NCBI RefSeq assembly: GCF_900143515.1 | Contig: NZ_FSQT01000002.1 | Location: 2,915,501 to 2,979,500 of the forward strand | DNA: 64,000 nucleotides | Direction of reading: 5' to 3' | Source: Micromonospora cremea | GTDB taxonomy: Bacteria > Actinomycetota > Actinomycetes > Mycobacteriales > Micromonosporaceae | Shown: piece by piece, positions 55,267-63,617 of the stretch | Numbering within the stretch: position 1 is the first letter of the stretch | How the letters are laid out: every line of letters starts with the position of its first letter | The notes under the pieces: generated by a model | The model's database searches: none | Seen by the model: only the letters and a program-made list of their open reading frames with translations | What the model was told of the DNA's origin: nothing | Translations under genes and position numbers: made by a program

Positions 55267-56091
55267 TCAGGACAGGTGGGTCAGCGCCCGGGTGAGGAAG
55301 TCGCCCAGGGCAGCCGGGGAGTCGATGGTCAGATCGGCGGCGTTCGCCACCTCCTGGCCGGTTTCCGGGTTGGCCACCGCCACGCAGACACCGAAGAAGT
55401 CCGGATCGGCCGCGGCTCGGGCGCGCAGCGCGGCGAACGCCTTGATGTCCGAGACGTCGTCGCCGAAGTACCAGGCGCCGGTGGCCTCCCGGATCACCTC
55501 GCCGATGACCATGCCCTTGTCCCGGTCGACCGGCGGCTTGAGCTCCAGCACCATCCGCCCGGCCTGTACCCGCAGCCCCAGCCGGTCGGCCTGTGCCTGC
55601 CCCCACTGCTGCATGGTCGGGCCGAGCTGCGGCGCGGTACGCCAGTGCAGCGCGACGGAGAGGCGCTTGTACTCGACCAGCGTGCCGGGCGGCAGTTCCG
55701 CGCGGGCCAGGTCGGCCAGCTCCGCCATGGTCGGCACCCAGGGCAGCGCGGCCGGCTCGGTGACCGTCTCTCCACCGGAGTGGCTGTGCTCCAGCCCGTA
55801 GAGGCCGTAGAGGTCCACGCCGGCGAGCCCGCCGAGATGGTCCCGGAGGAACTCCACCGGTCGGGCGGAGACGATCGCGACCCGCTGCACCACCGGGGCC
55901 AGCGCCTCGATCGCGGCCAGCGCCGCGGGGGCGGGGCGTACCGCGGTCGGATCGTCGTCGACGGGCGCGAGCGTGCCGTCGAAGTCGAAGAAGAGGACCG
56001 TCCCGGCGGCCCGGCCGGCGGTGATCCGCCAGGCCTGGTCGGCGTTCAACGGGGTCCTCGGCTGCTGATTGCCCAGATTCAACGGCGGCAC
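55267..56091 (-). CDS. otsB: Trehalose-6-phosphate phosphatase
   Basis: 274-residue HAD phosphatase. Motif I is FFDFDGTLAPVDDDP, motif II is VSARPVEFL, the cap carries YGLEHSHSGG, and motif IV is WYFGDDVSDIKAF. It dephosphorylates trehalose-6-phosphate. The GTG at 56091 has TACGCT on the minus strand (56099-56104) 7 nt upstream and is preferred; an ATG at 56124 is the alternative. The synthase otsA is not in this window. It is convergent with the prenyltransferase, 5 nt apart. Confidence 0.9.
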   Translation of the reverse strand: MPPLNLGNQQPRTPLNADQAWRITAGRAAGTVLFFDFDGTLAPVDDDPTAVRPAPAALAAIEALAPVVQRVAIVSARPVEFLRDHLGGLAGVDLYGLYGLEHSHSGGETVTEPAALPWVPTMAELADLARAELPPGTLVEYKRLSVALHWRTAPQLGPTMQQWGQAQADRLGLRVQAGRMVLELKPPVDRDKGMVIGEVIREATGAWYFGDDVSDIKAFAALRARAAADPDFFGVCVAVANPETGQEVANAADLTIDSPAALGDFLTRALTHLS

Positions 56092-56158
56092 GCGCGTCAG
56101 CGTACCCCGGCGATGAGGGCTCATTCCTGGCCGAGCGGGGCCACTCGGCGGCGCATGA

Positions 56159-56512
56159 TCAGCGTTCGGCGGCTCCTCGTCCGCGACGGCCGAACGGCAC
56201 CACCGCCGCCTCCTGGCCATGACTCAGCAGATAGCCCTCCACGAACCCGGTGTTGCGATCGCCGGTGTGGTTCTCGATCTCGTTGAGCCGTGCCACCAGG
56301 AACTCGGTGAGTGCGCTGATCCGGTCGTTCAGCCGCTCGTGCAGCTCCGCCACGACGGCCAGGATGACCGCGGTGCCGGCGCTGGTGAGCGCGAGGAGGT
56401 TGACGAGCAGCGGAAGCTGCCCGCCGTTGACCACGAGGGTCACCACGTTGCCGGTCGCCCACAGTGTCATCGACACCGTGGCCACCACGACTGCCAACCA
56501 CTTCAGGGTCAT
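56159..56512 (-). CDS. Small two-helix membrane protein
   Basis: 117 residues with two hydrophobic helices (about 4-27 and 33-55), then an amphipathic helix (ELHERLNDRISALTEFLVARLNEIE) and a basic tail (RRGRGAAER). The ATG at 56512 is chosen because AAGGAGGGG lies 7 nt upstream. No family recognised; the helix may mediate oligomerisation. Confidence 0.6.
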   Translation of the reverse strand: MTLKWLAVVVATVSMTLWATGNVVTLVVNGGQLPLLVNLLALTSAGTAVILAVVAELHERLNDRISALTEFLVARLNEIENHTGDRNTGFVEGYLLSHGQEAAVVPFGRRGRGAAER

Positions 56513-56673
56513 GGACAGACCCCTCCTTCTGTCCCGCAGGGCTGGGTTCGGCCTTGTCCCGTCCCCCGCCGACGACGAGCCCAAGCAGTACGAATAGGGA
56601 CGCTAGCGTGCCCGTTCCGGCCCCGGAGGCAAACGAATGAACCTGACCAGGCGTTCTTTCGCCATCTGAGGAA

Positions 56674-57117
56674 CTAGCCGGCCTGATTCCCTCTTTTCCG
56701 GACATCGGCCGGCAGCGTAGGGCGGTATGCGAGGTATCGAATGGTTTCGCGGATGTGGAACTTCTCCGCGTCCGACACGTTCGGGTCGACCAGCCGCCGC
56801 AGCAGTGCCTCCACGTCCGGGTCCATGGGCGGTGCCGGTTGGCCGGCGCGCGGGCCGGCCGCGGTGCGGTCCCAGCCGAGGGCGGCGAAGGCGGCGGCGG
56901 GGTTCAGCCCCAGACCCTCGCAGAAGGCGACCACCCGTTCGGCCTCCGGGTCGCTGGCCCAGTCGCCCCGGACCCACCGGTTGATGGTCTGCCGGGAAAC
57001 GCCGGTGCGCCGGGACACCTCGGTGCCGCTCCAGGCCCGTGTCGCCCGGGCCTCGTCGAGCGCGCGCCGGACGAAGGTGGCGAAGGCGATCTTCCGCGCA
57101 TTGGCCGTCTCGGTCAC
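56674..57117 (-). CDS. XRE-type helix-turn-helix regulator
   Basis: 147 residues. The Cro/C1-type domain contains WSGTEVSRRTGVSRQTINRWVRGDW (about 31-55), and the second half is helical with a conserved-looking VDPNVSDAEKFHIRETIRYLAYRP. The GTG at 57117 is chosen because the HTH then starts at residue about 20. It is divergent from a two-gene unit, and direct repeats in between may be its sites. Confidence 0.82.
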   Translation of the reverse strand: MTETANARKIAFATFVRRALDEARATRAWSGTEVSRRTGVSRQTINRWVRGDWASDPEAERVVAFCEGLGLNPAAAFAALGWDRTAAGPRAGQPAPPMDPDVEALLRRLVDPNVSDAEKFHIRETIRYLAYRPTLPADVRKRGNQAG

Positions 57118-57291
57118 CCCGTGACGGTACGGCCAGTCGGTCGTTGGCGTGCGCCCGGGCACGCTGCCGTCACGCGCACGTGACGGCTTCTTCGGATTTC
57201 CGGTAAACGATCCAGTGCCACTGTTGAGGGGTGTCACCCGGGCAGAATAGATGCCCTTAGGGGCCGCGGTAAACGGACGAAAAGCTGATAC

Positions 57292-57334
57292 TGTCACGCT
57301 CATGGGACAATCTACGGTGTGTCACGTGCATGAG
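57292..57334. promoter_or_regulatory. Direct repeats upstream of the small-gene pair
   Basis: TGTCACGCTCATG (57292-57304) and TGTCACGTGCATG (57320-57332) are direct repeats 28 bp apart. A GATACT (57286-57291) just before the first could be a -10 for rightward transcription. A near-palindrome CGTCACGCGCACGTGACG (57168-57185) lies nearer the XRE start. These are candidate sites for the XRE protein. Confidence 0.45.
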
Positions 57335-57381
57335 ACGACTGGTGCTCACATGCGTCACGCCCCCGGCGCGAGGGGGGTGTG

Positions 57382-57726
57382 GTGACCGAGCTCGCCACCC
57401 GAGCCCAGGCCTTCGGGCTGATTGCCGAGGGAGTGGCCGCGGGGCTGACCGCCCCGTGGCGCCTCTACCTCGCCCGAGGCTGCCGCTATCTGTCGCTGAG
57501 CGTCGGCGATCGCACCGAGTGGAACGCCTGGCGTACCCATCTCGGCTGCCCGGAGCTGAGCGTGCGGGTCTACGACGCTGGCGGAGAGATCCGCCGCTCG
57601 TCCGTCGCCGAGGTCGTGCTGGACGGCTGCCGGATCAGCGTCGAGCTGGTCGAGGAGGTCAGCACCGACGATCTGGACCGGCTCCTCGTCGCGGATCCCA
57701 CCGCGGTCGAGCCGGAGGAGCGATGA
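57382..57726 (+). CDS. Small protein of unknown function, divergent from XRE gene
   Basis: 114 residues, soluble, mixed alpha/beta, with two cysteines (GCRYLSLSVGDRTEWNAW and LGCPELSVRVYD). It ends in an acidic helix (VEEVSTDDLDRLLVADPTAVEPEE). GTG at 57382 after GAGGGGGG (a GTG one codon earlier is equally possible). Its stop overlaps a 12-codon ORF. No family recognised; the divergent regulator suggests controlled expression. Confidence 0.6.
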   Translation: MTELATRAQAFGLIAEGVAAGLTAPWRLYLARGCRYLSLSVGDRTEWNAWRTHLGCPELSVRVYDAGGEIRRSSVAEVVLDGCRISVELVEEVSTDDLDRLLVADPTAVEPEER

Positions 57727-57761
57727 TCCGGCGTCCGGGCCGGGCCGGGGCCGCCCGATGA
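57723..57761 (+). CDS. 12-codon bridging ORF (translational coupler)
   Basis: MIRRPGRAGAAR. Its ATG (57723) overlaps the preceding stop and its stop (57759-57761) overlaps the next ATG, giving two ATGA junctions. It may only carry terminating ribosomes across the 31-nt gap to the next gene. Confidence 0.4.
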   Translation: MIRRPGRAGAAR

Positions 57762-58093
57762 GCCCGTTTCTCGCGGTCTTCCTCGTCCTGGTGCTCGGCG
57801 CCACCAGCTACGCGGCCGGCCGTCTGCACGGCCAGCTCAGCTACCGCATCGGCTATCGCTTCGGCTACCGGCAGGGCTACTTCGACGGCGACCGGGGCGC
57901 CTGGAACCGGCGACGGCGCGACGCCCAGGCGGCCATCGCCTCGGCCCTGTCGGTCTCACCTGCGGGCGTGGTCCGCTCCGCGGGCACCGTCGCCCGCCCC
58001 GGCACCACCTACACCGGCTCGTCGTTCACCGCGCCGGCCGCCCCGATCACCGGGCGGCACCCGACCGGCACGCTCGTCCGACGGACCGGCTGA
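57758..58093 (+). CDS. Small membrane protein with aromatic-glycine repeats
   Basis: 111 residues: an N-terminal membrane helix (about 2-20) followed by a repeated unit, YRIGYRFGYRQGY (about 29-41), of Tyr, Arg and Gly, then a polar, disordered tail (about 45-111) rich in Thr, Pro and Ser. ATG at 57758 in an ATGA overlap with the bridging ORF. It is probably translated with the preceding small gene. Function unknown. Confidence 0.6.
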   Translation: MSPFLAVFLVLVLGATSYAAGRLHGQLSYRIGYRFGYRQGYFDGDRGAWNRRRRDAQAAIASALSVSPAGVVRSAGTVARPGTTYTGSSFTAPAAPITGRHPTGTLVRRTG

Positions 58094-58207
58094 GGCCGGT
58101 CGGCGGGCCGCCGCGCGCGGTTCCGTCGACCGGCGCCACGAGCGCGGTGCGTCGTCCGCGGCGAACACGCACCGTCGGGGTCACGTCAGACCGGTGACGG
58201 TGGCCCC

Positions 58208-58248
58208 ACCGGCCGGGATGCGCGCAGGGGGCATGCATCCCGGCCGGT
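58208..58248 (+). terminator. Hairpin downstream of the small-gene pair
   Basis: ACCGGCCGGGATG (58208-58220) pairs exactly with CATCCCGGCCGGT (58236-58248): 13 bp, 15-nt loop, about 115 nt after the last stop and before the phoAT/phoH2 promoter. Confidence 0.65.
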
Positions 58249-58372
58249 TCCGCCGCGCCCGCCGGCGCCGACCCGGCCGCCGTCGCGTCGGCCTGTGGTG
58301 TTCACACGGCGGTCTCCGGAGATCCACGATCGCCCTCTAGCCGGGACGGTCCGCCGCCGCTAGCGTCTAGGC

Positions 58373-58516
58373 ATGGCACGGGGTTCTCCCGGGCCAGCCG
58401 GTCCGCCCGGATCTGCGACCTCGCGCACGGGGTTCCGCATCCGACCCCGTGTCCCCGGGCACCGGAGGAGGCGGAACACGGGTGGCGGGTGCCCATCCGT
58501 CGGAGCAGGCCTGTGA
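58373..58516 (+). CDS. Candidate phoAT antitoxin ORF preceding phoH2
   Basis: 47 codons, Arg/Gly/Pro-rich (begins [18 protein letters not shown]). The stop overlaps the phoH2 GTG (GTGA), and TAGCGT (58361-58366) lies 6 nt before the ATG, so it is likely the leaderless first gene of the transcript. In mycobacteria a small phoAT gene precedes and overlaps phoH2 and acts as its antitoxin. Position and coupling match; sequence similarity could not be tested. Confidence 0.5.
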   Translation: MARGSPGPAGPPGSATSRTGFRIRPRVPGHRRRRNTGGGCPSVGAGL

Positions 58517-59928
58517 CGACTCGCCGTTCGACCGCCGGTGCCGATCAGACCCCGGCAGCGACTGCCACGACCCGCCGCGCCACCAGGGGCCGCCGTACGG
58601 CCGCCGCCGCGTCGGCCGACCCCAACGAGCCGCGACCAGCCGGCCAGGCCTTCGTCCTGGACACCTCCGTGCTGCTGTCCGACCCGGCGGCCTTCCACCG
58701 GTTCGCCGAGCACGAGGTGGTCCTGCCACTCGTGGTCATCACCGAGCTGGAGGGCAAGCGGCACCATCCGGAGCTGGGCTGGTTCGCCCGGCAGTCGCTG
58801 CGGATGCTCGACGAACTGCGCATCACGCACGGGCGACTCGACCGCCCGGTGCCCGCCAACGACCACGGCGGCACGTTGCGGGTGGAGCTCAACCACACCG
58901 ACGACGGAGTGCTGCCGCCCGGGTTCCGCACCGAGAGCAACGACGCCCGGATCCTCTCCGTGGCGCTCAACCTCGCCGCCGAGGGGCGGGAGGTGACCCT
59001 GGTCAGCAAGGACATGCCGCTGCGGGTCAAGGCCGCCTCGGTGGGCCTGCGGGCCGATGAGTACCGGCACGGCCAGGCCAGCGACCCGACCTGGACCGGC
59101 ATGTCCGAGCTGGAGCTGGGTGAGGAGCAGATAAGCCGCCTGTACGCCGGCGAGGCGCTTGACGTGGACGAGGCGGCCGGGCTGCCCTGCCATACCGGCC
59201 TGGTGCTGCACTCGGGGCGCGGCTCCGCGCTGGCCCGGGTGCTGCCGGACAAGTCGGTCCGGTTGGTCCGGGGTGATCGGGAGGCGTTCGGGCTGCACGG
59301 CCGCTCGGCCGAGCAGCGGATCGCCCTCGACCTGCTGCTGGACGAGTCGATCGGCATCGTCTCGCTGGGTGGCCGGGCCGGCACCGGCAAGTCGGCGTTG
59401 GCGCTCTGCGCGGGGCTGGAGGCGGTGATGGAGCGCCGCCGGCACAAGAAGGTGATCGTGTTCCGCCCGTTGTACGCGGTCGGCGGGCAGGAGCTGGGCT
59501 ACCTGCCCGGGTCGGAGTCGGAGAAGATGTCGCCCTGGGCACAGGCGGTCTTCGACACGCTCGGCGCGGTGGTGCACGAGAACGTGCTGGAGGAGGTGAC
59601 CTCGCGAGGCATCCTCGAGGTGCTGCCGTTGACCCACATCCGCGGGCGCAGCCTGCACGACGCCTTCGTGATCGTGGACGAGGCCCAGTCGCTGGAGCGC
59701 GGCGTGCTGTTGACGGTGCTCTCCCGGATCGGGCAGGGCTCCCGGGTGGTGCTCACTCACGACGTGGCCCAGCGGGACAATCTGCGGGTCGGGCGGCACG
59801 ACGGTGTGACGGCGGTGATCGAGGCGCTCAAGGGCCATCCGCTCTTCGCCCACGTCACACTCAGCCGTTCGGAGCGGTCGCCGATTGCCGCCATGGTGAC
59901 GGACCTACTGGAGGACATCCCGCTGTGA
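58513..59928 (+). CDS. phoH2: PhoH2 (PIN domain + PhoH ATPase, RNA helicase/RNase toxin)
   Basis: 471 residues. N-terminal PIN nuclease domain (about 45-180) with acidic active-site residues in [22 protein letters not shown] and ESNDARIL. C-terminal PhoH ATPase (about 270-471) with Walker [14 protein letters not shown] and Walker [13 protein letters not shown]. Mycobacterial PhoH2 unwinds and cleaves RNA in an ATP-dependent way and is inhibited by PhoAT. GTG at 58513 is favoured by the GTGA overlap; a GTG or ATG further upstream in frame (58489) would overlap the candidate antitoxin more. The N-terminal about 40 residues are Thr/Arg/Ala-rich and disordered. Confidence 0.92.
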   Translation: MTTRRSTAGADQTPAATATTRRATRGRRTAAAASADPNEPRPAGQAFVLDTSVLLSDPAAFHRFAEHEVVLPLVVITELEGKRHHPELGWFARQSLRMLDELRITHGRLDRPVPANDHGGTLRVELNHTDDGVLPPGFRTESNDARILSVALNLAAEGREVTLVSKDMPLRVKAASVGLRADEYRHGQASDPTWTGMSELELGEEQISRLYAGEALDVDEAAGLPCHTGLVLHSGRGSALARVLPDKSVRLVRGDREAFGLHGRSAEQRIALDLLLDESIGIVSLGGRAGTGKSALALCAGLEAVMERRRHKKVIVFRPLYAVGGQELGYLPGSESEKMSPWAQAVFDTLGAVVHENVLEEVTSRGILEVLPLTHIRGRSLHDAFVIVDEAQSLERGVLLTVLSRIGQGSRVVLTHDVAQRDNLRVGRHDGVTAVIEALKGHPLFAHVTLSRSERSPIAAMVTDLLEDIPL

Positions 59929-59962
59929 TGGGGCTTATGTAGGTTTTCGTCCGCATTTTAAG

Positions 59963-59978
59963 TGTGGTGCAGATCACA
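59963..59978. promoter_or_regulatory. CRP-like site upstream of the transglycosylase gene
   Basis: TGTGGTGCAGATCACA matches the CRP consensus TGTGA-N6-TCACA at 9 of 10 conserved positions. It lies 228 nt before the transglycosylase start. Mycobacterial and Streptomyces CRP proteins regulate resuscitation and cell-wall-hydrolase genes, so cAMP control is plausible. Confidence 0.55.
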
Positions 59979-60205
59979 AAGGGCTCGGTTGGTTTCCCAT
60001 CGGCCTCACTGTGCGCAATGGTGTCCAACGAGCGCCCACGCACCAGAGGAATCGTTGGTGATCGTTCGTCCCGAGATGGACGACATCGGCGAAGGCCGGT
60101 GCGTCGGCGCGACCGGCAACCGGTCGGGGCGCTCGCGGCACGGCTGGCGGCCCTCGTGTGGCCGGCGCCGCGCCGCGTCCTTGCCCCCGACGAAGGGACC
60201 ACTTC

Positions 60206-60895
60206 GTGAGTCGGCTGTGGAGCCGGTTGGGCGCCCGTACGGCTGCTGTCGCGCTGCTCTCCGTGGGCGTTGCCGGTGGCTTCTACCTGGGCGAAGACCG
60301 CGAAACCCAGCAGCAGGGCCTGACCGCGCAGGTCGGCCTTGAGGTCGACCGCGCCGATCTCGCCTACCAGCGCGAGCGGCAGGCCGCCCACCGGGTGAAG
60401 TTCGCCAAGCAGCGGGCCGCCGAGTACGAGGCCAAGCTCCGGGCGGCGCAGGCCGCCAAGGAGGCCGCGGAGCGCGCCCGCAAGGCCAAGGCCGCCGCGG
60501 CGTCCCGCAAGGCCGAGCGCGAGGCGGCGGAGCGGAAGGCGGCGGAGAAGCCCAAGCCGTACGACGGGCCGATTCCGGCGTCCTGCGCCGAGTACAGCGG
60601 CAACCGTAAGGTCGGCTGCGCCATGATGATCGACGCGGGTTTCGGCATCGCCGAGTTCCCGTGCCTGGAGAAGCTCTGGACCAAGGAGAGCGGCTGGAAC
60701 CACAAGGCCAGCAACTCCTCGTCCGGTGCGTACGGAATTCCGCAGGCCCTCCCGGGCAGCAAGATGGGTACCGTCGCCGACGACTGGCGGACGAACCCGG
60801 CCACCCAGATCAAGTGGGGGCTGGGCTACATCAAGGGTCGGTACGACACGCCCTGCGGGGCCTGGGGCTACTTCCAGAGCAACGGCCACTACTGA
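60206..60895 (+). CDS. Secreted transglycosylase-like protein with coiled coil
   Basis: 229 residues. An N-terminal hydrophobic segment (TAAVALLSVGVAGGFYLGE, about 8-28) acts as signal or anchor; a Lys/Ala/Glu-rich coiled coil follows (about 45-115), then an SLT-like domain with LWTKESGWNHKASNSSSGAYGIPQALPGSKM, containing the catalytic-type Glu, and WGLGYIKGRYDTPCGAWGYFQSNGHY. Such enzymes cut peptidoglycan glycan strands. The GTG at 60206 is set by the signal segment. A 277-nt upstream region with a CRP-like site suggests regulated expression. Confidence 0.88.
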   Translation: MSRLWSRLGARTAAVALLSVGVAGGFYLGEDRETQQQGLTAQVGLEVDRADLAYQRERQAAHRVKFAKQRAAEYEAKLRAAQAAKEAAERARKAKAAAASRKAEREAAERKAAEKPKPYDGPIPASCAEYSGNRKVGCAMMIDAGFGIAEFPCLEKLWTKESGWNHKASNSSSGAYGIPQALPGSKMGTVADDWRTNPATQIKWGLGYIKGRYDTPCGAWGYFQSNGHY

Positions 60896-61013
60896 CGGTG
60901 TCGACGGCGGGGCGGGTGTGCGACGGCACCCCGTCCCGCCGTCGTGCGTTGCGGGTGCCGGTCCCACGGGACGTGAGTGGCGGTCAGCCCCTTTTACTGA
61001 TAGCAGTTGGGGG

Positions 61014-61667
61014 GTGACCCTGCACCCCGCAAGCGGCGACCCCCACCGGTTCGGCACCGAGGCGTTCTACGCCGCGCTCGGCCGGGCCTTCGTCGCGATG
61101 TGCGCGGTGGTCCCGTTCCTCTTTCTCATCGAGGCCGTCGACCAGGGGCTCGAGTTCGGACTGGACGCCACCGCCGGCATCATTCCGCAGCGGATCGACG
61201 GGCTCGACGGGGTCTTCTTCTCCCCGTTCCTGCACCACGGCTTCGACCACCTCTACAGCAACAGCATCCCGCTGATCCTGCTGGGCACCTTCGTGCTGGC
61301 CGCCGGCGCCCGCCGTTTCCTCTGGTCGACGCTGATCATCATCCTGGTCAGCGGGCTCGGCGTCTGGTTCACCGGCTCGCCCAACTCGGTGGTGGTCGGC
61401 GCCAGCGGGGTGATCTTCGGGTACCTGGGCATTCTGCTCACCCGGGGCATCTTCGAGCGCAGCTGGTGGAACTTCGCCGTCTTCCTGCTGGTCGGCCTGC
61501 TCTACGGTTGGCAGCTGGTCGGCATCCTGCCCACCGACGAGCGGATCTCCTGGCAGGGGCACCTGTTCGGGCTGCTCGGCGGGGTGGTGGCCGCGATCCT
61601 GTTCCGTCGTCGCCGCCCGGTCGTCGGCGGCTCGGACTACACCGGGTCCACGCTCAGCCTGCCCTGA
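61014..61667 (+). CDS. Rhomboid-family intramembrane serine protease
   Basis: 217 residues, six membrane helices. The catalytic dyad is Ser131 (VVGASGVIFG) and His183 (WQGHLFGLLGG), and HHGFDHLYSNSIPL carries the oxyanion-site Asn. These proteases cleave membrane-anchored proteins within the bilayer. The GTG at 61014 lies in a G-rich stretch (GGGGGG) that may also act as the Shine-Dalgarno. Substrate unknown. Confidence 0.9.
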   Translation: MTLHPASGDPHRFGTEAFYAALGRAFVAMCAVVPFLFLIEAVDQGLEFGLDATAGIIPQRIDGLDGVFFSPFLHHGFDHLYSNSIPLILLGTFVLAAGARRFLWSTLIIILVSGLGVWFTGSPNSVVVGASGVIFGYLGILLTRGIFERSWWNFAVFLLVGLLYGWQLVGILPTDERISWQGHLFGLLGGVVAAILFRRRRPVVGGSDYTGSTLSLP

Positions 61668-61772
61668 CCGGTTCCTCGGCGCGCCTCTGGGACGTGCTTG
61701 CCCGACCGCTGCCACCCGCCTACCGTCGAGATCAGCAAGCGTTGATCCGTGAGCGGAAAGCGACGGTACGCC

Positions 61773-62741
61773 ATGCGTGAGGTCGATGTTGCCGTGATCG
61801 GGGCCGGTCCGGCCGGCCTCTTCGCCGCGTACTACGCCGGGTTTCGAGGGCTGTCGGTGGCGGTGATCGACGCGCTGCCGGAGCCGGGTGGTCAGGTCAC
61901 CGCGATGTACCCGGAGAAGCTGATCCTCGACGTGGCCGGTTTCCCCGCCGTCAAGGGCCGCGACCTGGTCGCCAACCTGGTGGCTCAGGCCGCCCCGTTC
62001 GGCCCGCACTACCTGCTCGGCACCCGGGCCGAGAAACTCTCGTACGCCGATGAGCGGCCGGTGCTCGGTCTGGCCGGTGGCGAGCAGCTCGGCTGCGGCG
62101 CGGTCGTGATCACCGGTGGGCTGGGCAGCTTCAGCCCTCGGCCGCTGCCCTGCGCCGACAGCGCGCCCGGCGCCGGGATCGTCTACTTCGTACCCGAGCC
62201 GACCGAGTTGGCCGACCGGGACGTGCTGATCGTCGGTGGCGGTGACTCCGCGTTCGACTGGGCGTTGACGCTGCAACCGCTGGCCCGCTCGGTGACCCTG
62301 GTGCACCGGCGGGAGAAGTTCCGGGCGCACGCCTCGACAGTGGCCCGGGTGCTGTCGCTGCCGGTGCGGGTGGTGGTCAACGCCGAGGTCACCCGGCTGT
62401 TCGGGGATGGCACGGTGAGCGGCGCCGAGGTGACCGTACGCGGTGGCGCGACCGAGACGCTGCCGGTGGACACCGTGGTGGCCGCGCTCGGCTTCACCGC
62501 CGACCTGGGCCCGCTCGCCGAGTGGGGGCTGCGGCTGGACCGCCGGCACATCCTGGTGGACAGCGCCATGGCGACGAACCTGCCCCGGGTCTTCGCGGCC
62601 GGCGACATCACCGAGTACCCGGGCAAGGTCCGGCTGATCGCGACCGGCTTCGGCGAGGCCGCCACGGCGGTCAACAACGCGGCGGTGGCCATCGACCCGA
62701 GCGCCCACCTGTTCCCCGGTCACTCGTCCGACGCCGGCTGA
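61773..62741 (+). CDS. TrxR-like ferredoxin--NADP reductase family flavoprotein
   Basis: 322 residues. FAD motif VAVIGAGPAGLFAAYYAGFRGLSVAVID, NAD(P) motif VLIVGGGDSAFDWALTL, and a C-terminal VFAAGDITEYPGKVRLIATGFGEAATAVNNAA, as in YumC-type ferredoxin-NADP reductases. No CxxC disulfide is present, so it is not a thioredoxin reductase. The ATG at 61773 is used; a GTG at 61749 would add 8 residues. It probably transfers electrons between NADPH and a ferredoxin. Confidence 0.88.
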   Translation: MREVDVAVIGAGPAGLFAAYYAGFRGLSVAVIDALPEPGGQVTAMYPEKLILDVAGFPAVKGRDLVANLVAQAAPFGPHYLLGTRAEKLSYADERPVLGLAGGEQLGCGAVVITGGLGSFSPRPLPCADSAPGAGIVYFVPEPTELADRDVLIVGGGDSAFDWALTLQPLARSVTLVHRREKFRAHASTVARVLSLPVRVVVNAEVTRLFGDGTVSGAEVTVRGGATETLPVDTVVAALGFTADLGPLAEWGLRLDRRHILVDSAMATNLPRVFAAGDITEYPGKVRLIATGFGEAATAVNNAAVAIDPSAHLFPGHSSDAG

Positions 62742-62784
62742 CCGCGGTGCCGGCCGCGGGCCGGTTCGCGTCCGTGCCGGTCGC

Positions 62785-63480
62785 TCACTGCAGGTGGGGC
62801 AGGCCGATCAGGTCGGCCATCAGCCCGACCTGGTGGTCGAAGTACACGTCCCGGTGCGCGACGGTCTGGTTCAACCGGCCGAACAGTTCGAAGCTGATCA
62901 GCCCGAAGAGCTGCGTCCAACCAGCCATGCCCCGGGCGAGCAGGGCGGTGGGCATCCCGGGGAAGAAGGTGTCGGCCAGCTCGGTCAGGTCGGCGCGCAC
63001 CGGCTCCGGCAGGTCGTCGGCGGGGACCGCGAGCAGGCCGTCGGCCAGGCCGTCGCGGAGGATGCCGACCAGGGTCAGCGGGGGGCGCTGGGCAGGTAGG
63101 ACGGTGTCCTCGGGAGCGGCGTACCCGGGCACCGGGCTGCCGTAGAGCAGCGCGTACTCGGCGGGGTGGGTGAGCGCCCAGTCCCGCGCGGCCCGGCACA
63201 CGGCGTGCCAGCGGCCGCGCAGGTCGTGCCGCTCGGCGCTGCCGTCGGCGGCCTCCACCGTGTCGCCGAGCGCGTCGTACGCCTCGATGATCAGCGCGGT
63301 GAGCAGGTCGTCCCGGCTCGGGACGTAGCGGTAGATGGCGGAGGAGACCATGCCCATGTCCCGGGCGACGGCCCGCAGCGACAGGTTCGCACCCTCGGTG
63401 GTCAGGTGTCGGCGGGCCACGGCCTTGATCTCGTCGAGCATCTCGGCGCGGACGCGGGCGCGGATCGAGGAAGCGGACAT
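62785..63480 (-). CDS. TetR-family regulator
   Basis: 231 residues. The HTH is LSLRAVARDMGMVSSAIYRYVPSRDDLLTALI (about 35-66), followed by a TetR_C_11/33-like ligand domain. The ATG at 63480 matches the conserved N-terminus. It is divergent from the epimerase gene and likely binds the GAGAGCAnTGCTCTC palindromes between them, repressing the neighbour. Confidence 0.9.
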   Translation of the reverse strand: MSASSIRARVRAEMLDEIKAVARRHLTTEGANLSLRAVARDMGMVSSAIYRYVPSRDDLLTALIIEAYDALGDTVEAADGSAERHDLRGRWHAVCRAARDWALTHPAEYALLYGSPVPGYAAPEDTVLPAQRPPLTLVGILRDGLADGLLAVPADDLPEPVRADLTELADTFFPGMPTALLARGMAGWTQLFGLISFELFGRLNQTVAHRDVYFDHQVGLMADLIGLPHLQ

Positions 63481-63519
63481 GGGATCACTCTGCCACGAAG
63501 CAGAGCACCAATCAAAATC

Positions 63520-63587
63520 GAGAGCACCGCTCTTGACGGATCGCCGGCCGGCGGGCATGGTGGTGGTGCGCAGAGAGCAGTGCTCTC
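63520..63587. promoter_or_regulatory. Two TetR operator copies and promoter before the epimerase gene
   Basis: GAGAGCACCGCTCTT (63520-63534, imperfect) and GAGAGCAGTGCTCTC (63573-63587, perfect) are 53 bp apart. TTGACG (63533-63538) and CATGGT (63556-63561) with a 17-nt spacer form a plausible promoter between them; the first site touches the -35 and the second covers the transcript start region. Confidence 0.7.
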
Positions 63588-63617
63588 GATTCGCACCCCT
63601 GCTTCGAAAGGTCTCCC

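Noticed and set aside
56603..56665. 20-codon ORF downstream of the XRE gene on the minus strand (MAKERLVRFIRLPPGPERAR)
   Set aside because: No Shine-Dalgarno, and codons lack the GC3 bias of neighbouring genes.
59929..60205. Possible c-di-AMP (ydaO) riboswitch before the transglycosylase, as seen before rpf genes elsewhere
   Set aside because: The conserved ydaO sequence blocks could not be found; only the CRP-like site is supported.
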